Positions 41,667 through 46,360 of a stretch of DNA of 46,360 nt are shown piece by piece. The DNA is from Chromera velia (lineage: Eukaryota; Sar; Chromeraceae), in assembly GCA_018398765.1 (NCBI GenBank), contig JAHBMJ010005777.1, positions 1 through 46,360 of the forward strand. Reading direction: 5' to 3'. Positions within the stretch are counted from its first letter, which is position 1; each line of letters starts with the position of its first letter. The position numbers were made by a program, and so were the translations under genes. Under the pieces are notes generated by a model. That model did not search any database. It saw only the letters and a list, made by a program, of their open reading frames with translations, and had not been told where the DNA came from.

Positions 41667-43696
41667 AGTATCAAATGTACATTTCCCCCGAAGACCTATA
41701 GCTAGAAATTGAGGATAATTTATAAAAACTCATAGTAGGAGACTTCTCAGTAATCTTTTGGAACAGTATGGGGAGCTAGCAGCTTTGATGAAGAAACATG
41801 CCTTGCCAGAGATTGAAGCTTTTAATTTGAAATGTTGATTCAGGCAGTATAGCGTGGCATCCTAAAAAATAACAACTTTTCCCTGCCTAACGTTAGAAGT
41901 ATCCAGCTAGCTCTAGATATAGATGACGATGGTACATCATAGTCATAGTCATAATTTTACTAATTTAGCCAAAGGTTTAGCCTGTGAGTTGGCTGCTGAG
42001 CTTATGCCAGTGAGTTTCGAGGCTAAATTCGAGCTAGGTTTCGAGCGTTGAACAAAACTGCTGCAGGTGACAGTACAAGCCTTTTCTTCTATCCTATGTT
42101 ATAGCCTGATAGCTAGCTTAATACCTATATTGTATACCAGCTAGACTCCTAACGTAGGCAGTCTAGACGTGGTGTAACGAATCTATGGATCGCGGTCACG
42201 TGAGACTGTCAGTCAGGACATCAGTTAGAACAGAGGACTTTATTCTATCAATCAGTCAGGAAAACAACAACAGAGGGGACTGTGTTCAGCCTAAATTATT
42301 GCTGTGCATGCTGTGGATGGAATAAATATAGGTGGTTCACACCGCGCAGGGAGGGGCATGCCGGGTCCGCCGGGGTACCTCCCTATCACTATCGACTCCT
42401 TAAACTGAGGCTGCAAAAGTTCGGAATAGTCTTCAACTTTATTGCAGAAGTTTGGAGTATGGTTTGACATAAGGAGTGCAGAACTTTGGAGGATGCTGCA
42501 GCCGAAAGCCGTAAAACGTCGACGTGATGAAGTTGCTGGGGCGTAGTGACGTTGACGCGCGATCAAGATATGCACGTCCCAAGCCACCCGCGATATCGAC
42601 ATATGCATAGATATATATTCTGCATACGTGCATTTCGAGCCATTTCAAGCATCTGTACGCACTTGCACAAACTGTTAAAGAAAGACTGACTATCAGATTT
42701 TAGTAGTTTTGCAAGCACTCTTTCTCGTCTTGTACAAGTTTTTCTTCAAATGTACCTGCAGTGTCATAATCGATCGTAATCGATCTTCTTCTTCTGTTAT
42801 TGCTGACGTCTCTTCTTCCTCAGACGCTTCTTCTTCTTCCTCTGCAGCTTCATGATAGCCTTCATCATCTTCTCTTCTGCATATCGCAGAGAGCCAACAA
42901 AATGCAAAAACAGAAGCAAAAAACAGATTAGAGTGTTGCCAGGCCGGCTCGGGCTCTGTGTGTTGCTGCACACAAGAGAAGGCCCTTCAAATTTAAACAT
43001 CATTCGCATTTTTGAGAATGATCGAAGCCCTCAATAAGAGTGACGACGACATTTAAGTAGAAAAATTTTTGGAAGACAAAGTGTAATAAAGTATGGTTAC
43101 ACTGTGGTATTGGACACTAGTAAAAGTTGACCTAGCGCAGAACTTTGGAATAGAGTTGAATTTTATAGGTAAAAAGCGTAGAACTTAGGCTGAACTTGAA
43201 TCTCCTAAAAAGTTTGAGTCGATAGTGACAGGGAGGTATGCCGGGGCACCTATATGGGACACTCTAAGGCGGAACACAACACAGATTACCTTTTTCTTCT
43301 TTTCTTCTTCATTTAATCCAAATTTAAGTCAAACAGAGTGGGCGGGGGGTAGGAACACCAGATATTCGTATCGTTCTGAATCATAGTAATTGTCATATAA
43401 CCTAAGGCAACCTGTAGATTTTATATGAAGTGTAGCTTCTGGGGGCCTTTTTTGTTGCTGAGCTGCCATCTGTGGACTGCTGCGTACAAAAGAGCATGCA
43501 TGGCTCTGGAAAGCGAAGTGGGGGGCACTTACAAAACAGAAATACCCCAGCCCACGCATGCATGCATGCAGTGTCTTTCGCCAAAAACCCGGCCCCGAAA
43601 GGCTGATTTGCACTATGCGTGCGTCAGATAGGTTTAATTTTGCTTACCCCCGGGCTTTTTTCCTGGGGGGGGAGGGAGAGTATCGCGGTTTTTCCC
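41667..43696. other. Repeat-rich, apparently non-coding region
   Basis: No convincing gene. A 22-bp inverted pair at 42377-42398 and 43216-43237 (one mismatch) is 861 bp apart end to end. Short ORFs here, such as an acidic one on the minus strand near 42700-42970, look like low-complexity artefacts. Confidence 0.5.
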
Positions 43697-44240
43697 NNNN
43701 NNNNNNNNNNNNNNNNNNNNNNNNNNNNNNNNNNNNNNNNNNNNNNNNNNNNNNNNNNNNNNNNNNNNNNNNNNNNNNNNNNNNNNNNNNNNNNNNNNNN
43801 NNNNNNNNNNNNNNNNNNNNNNNNNNNNNNNNNNNNNNNNNNNNNNNNNNNNNNNNNNNNGGGGGGGGGGGGAGTCGGCGTGACCGCCTGCGCGGTCGAC
43901 TGGCCGGCGTGCGTCAATCGTGCAGTTCTCATTTTTCTTGCTTTCCGGGGCCGTTCGCAAGCTTGCTTGCGTTAGATGCATGTCTCTCACAAAAAAAAGG
44001 CCCCGGAAAGATCCCGCCCCAAATGGTCTAGAAAAGCGTGAACCCGTCTCCATGCCTGCGTGCGTCAGATAGGTGCTCCCGGAAAGCGAAGCGGGGGGCA
44101 CTTACCAACAATTGTGGCTGACCCGACAAGAAGCGCGATCGATGTATGCGTCAGGTTGCCGAAGGGAAAAAATATGCATGCTTTCCGGGATCGTTCGCAC
44201 GCTAAGTTGCGTGCCTCAGATTAATCGACTCATGCAAACC
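43500..44240. repeat. Cluster of diverged repeats around the gap
   Basis: GGAAAGCGAAGTGGGGGGCA near 43510 recurs with one change near 44083. GCGTGCGTCAGATAGGT occurs near 43617 and 44057. CTTTCCGGGGCCGTTCGCA near 43941 has a partner CTTTCCGGGATCGTTCGCA near 44181 and an inverted copy GGCCCCGGAAAG near 44000. The pattern fits a tandem or nested repeat that the assembler could not bridge. Confidence 0.75.
43697..43860. other. Assembly gap (164 N)
   Basis: Run of N bordered by a T/C-rich end and a G12 run, so the true sequence is probably a homopolymer-rich repeat. Confidence 1.
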
Positions 44241-45977
44241 TGCATGTCTCATCATATTGCTGCCTCATAACCATGCATACCAATTCAAGCACTTGGCACA
44301 GAATAGCTCGATCAGCACAACACACACAATTGAATGGCGGCTTTCTTACGCAACGTTTCTGGCAATCCACGCAATCTATTCTATGCAACTCAGACAAGCT
44401 TGATTTGATCAAGTGCTGTTCCCGTCTGAATGGTTGAGAACGATAGGGAATCGACCATGCAGCAGCTTGACAGGAGCCTGGACTGTCCACGCGGGCCCTC
44501 TAATTCACACTTCCTGTGAGGTCTTTCTGGGATGGGGTCCGGTCTTTTCGGGAGCGCAGGACAGATGGACAGCAGGACTGAGAGCAGAGAACATATCCTG
44601 AACTTCTTAGACCCGAGTACGCCCGAGTAACAGAAGGAGAGGGGTTGAGTGACAGAGGCTCAGTCTGGTCAAGAGATGGTGATGTACTTTCGTGGACTAA
44701 TCCAGGAGCCTCCCAACGTGAGTGTGTCACGTGTCGAAAAGAAAAAAAAGTTGTCGAAAGATTTTTTCGCTTTTGTTTTTTGACCATCCTCAACCAATGG
44801 CATGTGACGTAACTTTTCGATCGATTCGCATTCAGTCTACTTCCACCCACACTCATCGGCCACAAACAGTCAGAAAACGAAATGAAAGATTGCTGTCGGT
44901 CCCTACTACAAAGCAAGTGTATCAACTGGCCAGACTGTAGTCTGGACAAACAGAGGGAATGTCTGGGATCTCGGAAATGCAAAATTTAATGCAGGGCAAC
45001 ATTATCCAGTCCCTGTCTGATACGAGGCCATCGTTGCATGAGGCGGCGCAATTGGAGGCCGCTCTGTAAGAGAGCAAGAATGAAGAGAAGCTCGAGAAAC
45101 AGAACAGGTGTGATCAAGAGCCAAAGAAGCTGAAAGAACACCGTGTCTCTATATTTGTCTAGTGGCACTATCATTGTGAGATTGTGTCTTGATATGTGTG
45201 TTTCTCTCTCTTCTTCTCTGTTTCGTATTGCAGCTCTCCCCTCCTCTCCAAGGATAAGGCTTAGCTTTCGGACGGGAAGAAAAGGTTGGCTGCTTTTACA
45301 TCTGCTTGCTCCCCTCTTTGCGGTTTCGTCTGCCCGTCTCCGCCGGCTGAGGCAGGAAAGCCTGGCGACTTGTTTTACAGCGATCGACTTCCTTTTCTTC
45401 AAGTTCTGTAGATCTCTGATCTTGAGTCTGTCAAGTTCCAGAATATCTAGCCTGAATTTTGTCCCTTTATCGTCAGACTTTGCCGATGCATGGGACCCGG
45501 TGACCACACCGTCCTAATTAGGCTTTCACTGAGTACAGAGACGGAGCAAGGGATCGTCTATGAGAGACCGCCGAGATTCAGTCATACGGAACTCCTTACT
45601 TAGAGTCTGTTTTTTTCTACTCCGTCGCTACTTTCTTTTTGTTTGTACTGTGCCTGCAGAGACCAAGAGGATGATACTGGCATCAGGTCAGCAGACTGAG
45701 TGTGCCTGGATCTGTTTGATCTAGCGGTTCTCCTTCGGCATGCCCAGCGTCCCACGTCCCACAAGCGTATTTGGCACACAATAAAGCGCTGCTGTTTCAG
45801 ACTCAGTTTACCGGAAGTATAGAGGCAGGTGCCGGCGGGAGAGCGGGACTTCCCACTTAACCTTCTTTCTATTGCCACTGTGCGTGCAGGGTGGTGCAGG
45901 GGCTCGAAGAACACTGTTAAGAAGCCGAAGCTGGAGAGTGAGACGAGCTCGACCGCGGTCCCGCCGCCTCTCCCTCC
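44240..45977. other. Intergenic or untranslated region before the last ORF
   Basis: Acceptor-like sites occur at about 45660 (GTGCCTGCAG) and 45889 (GTGCGTGCAG). The last ORF may therefore belong to a spliced transcript whose earlier exons were not resolved. Confidence 0.4.
44986..45507 (-). CDS. Doubtful minus-strand ORF with one membrane segment
   Basis: 173 codons from ATG to stop, basic N-terminus and a single hydrophobic stretch (FFQLLWLLITPVLFLELLFI) near the C-terminus. No family is recognised, no splice context, and no neighbour on this strand. It could be a chance ORF. Confidence 0.22.
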   Translation of the reverse strand: MVTGSHASAKSDDKGTKFRLDILELDRLKIRDLQNLKKRKSIAVKQVARLSCLSRRRRADETAKRGASRCKSSQPFLPVRKLSLILGEEGRAAIRNREEERETHISRHNLTMIVPLDKYRDTVFFQLLWLLITPVLFLELLFILALLQSGLQLRRLMQRWPRIRQGLDNVALH

Positions 45978-46295
45978 ATGTTCGGTGCATTCCTTCCCGC
46001 CTACGTCGCCCTCACGGCCGAGAAGCAGTTTCGTCCCCCCCCACACATCGAGGAGACGGTGAAAGCCCAGTACTGCGAGAAAATGCTGCACAATCTCGCT
46101 GGCGGCGCAGGAAAGGTCACCCTCACCCCCGCTACGATGATGACCATGATCCTCGGAAGAACTGCAAGGAAGGTGCTGATCGTCGACGCTGATCAGGAAA
46201 AGGTGGAGGCCCACTTAAAGGAAAACCCGAACTTCAAGCTCCGAGTCCAGAAGAGAAACAACGCCGACAAGACACCCACCACGCGTAGGCTGTGA
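45978..46295 (+). CDS. Hypothetical protein, 105 residues
   Basis: ATG at 45978, stop at 46293-46295. The sequence has a balanced, protein-like composition (VTLTPATMMTMILGRTARKV, then basic tail). No domain is recognised. The frame is closed by a TGA at 45939, so the ATG is the only plausible start unless an intron is missed. CTGCAG-type acceptors just upstream suggest a spliced leader region. It might be the last exon of a longer gene. Confidence 0.45.
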   Translation: MFGAFLPAYVALTAEKQFRPPPHIEETVKAQYCEKMLHNLAGGAGKVTLTPATMMTMILGRTARKVLIVDADQEKVEAHLKENPNFKLRVQKRNNADKTPTTRRL

Positions 46296-46360
46296 GGGCA
46301 CAGTGGAACTTTTAGGAAGTGTGTTCTGGCAGTGTGTGTGAAAGGAGAGATGGATAAAAG

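Noticed and set aside
44500-44982. 160-codon minus-strand ORF
   Set aside because: No domain, biased composition and no splice or neighbour context.
1-46360. CRISPR arrays, bacterial operons or rRNA/tRNA genes
   Set aside because: None seen; intron-rich genes and repeats indicate a eukaryotic nuclear locus.

Overview
The window looks like nuclear DNA of a microbial eukaryote. The genes are broken into many exons with GT-AG introns, introns are stuffed with microsatellites, and there is an LTR-type element, a small inverted-repeat element and an N gap. A multimodular type I polyketide synthase next to an apicomplexan/ciliate-style cyclic-nucleotide phosphodiesterase, with most acceptors reading TGCAG, suggests an alveolate, perhaps a chromerid such as Chromera. 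That assignment is inference; no marker gene is present to prove it.

Layout. 1-12914 (+): the 3' part of a giant type I PKS gene. The exons join into one open frame of about 3,529 residues: tail of one module (ER-KR-ACP), then a complete module KS-AT-DH-structural KR-ER-KR-ACP, then a terminal condensation-like domain and the stop. The ER-KR-ACP block is present twice as a recent duplication (about 1-3050 and 7715-10752), introns included. The second ER has lost its cofactor-binding half. 12915-16030: gene-poor, AT-rich, with a 33-bp minisatellite. 16031-19072 (+): four-exon gene for a small secreted protein of unknown function, whose last intron holds a ~530-bp polypurine tract. About 20667-23182 (+): six-exon gene for a secreted SAM-methyltransferase-like protein whose start is not resolved. 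24019-27161: an LTR-type, apparently non-autonomous retroelement with a 5-bp target duplication, inserted into a 33-bp minisatellite. 28451-40616 (+): a class I cyclic-nucleotide phosphodiesterase with a membrane-associated N-terminus, a long disordered linker, a probable 7-nt microexon and a complete catalytic core. 41433-41657: a 225-bp inverted-repeat element with 9-bp target duplications. 42300-45900: repeat-rich DNA around the gap. 45978-46295 (+): a short hypothetical ORF.

The most unusual observation is an exact 152-bp tandem duplication inside the PKS coding sequence (7289-7440 / 7441-7592). Read as exon it destroys the frame. The duplicated unit contains a single AGGT, so splicing from the first copy's GT to the second copy's AG removes exactly 152 bases and restores the protein. 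It is therefore either an intron born by tandem duplication, a recent lesion, or an assembly error; these can be told apart by RNA and read data.

The genes do not form an obvious pathway: PKS, two secreted proteins and a signalling phosphodiesterase simply share one strand.
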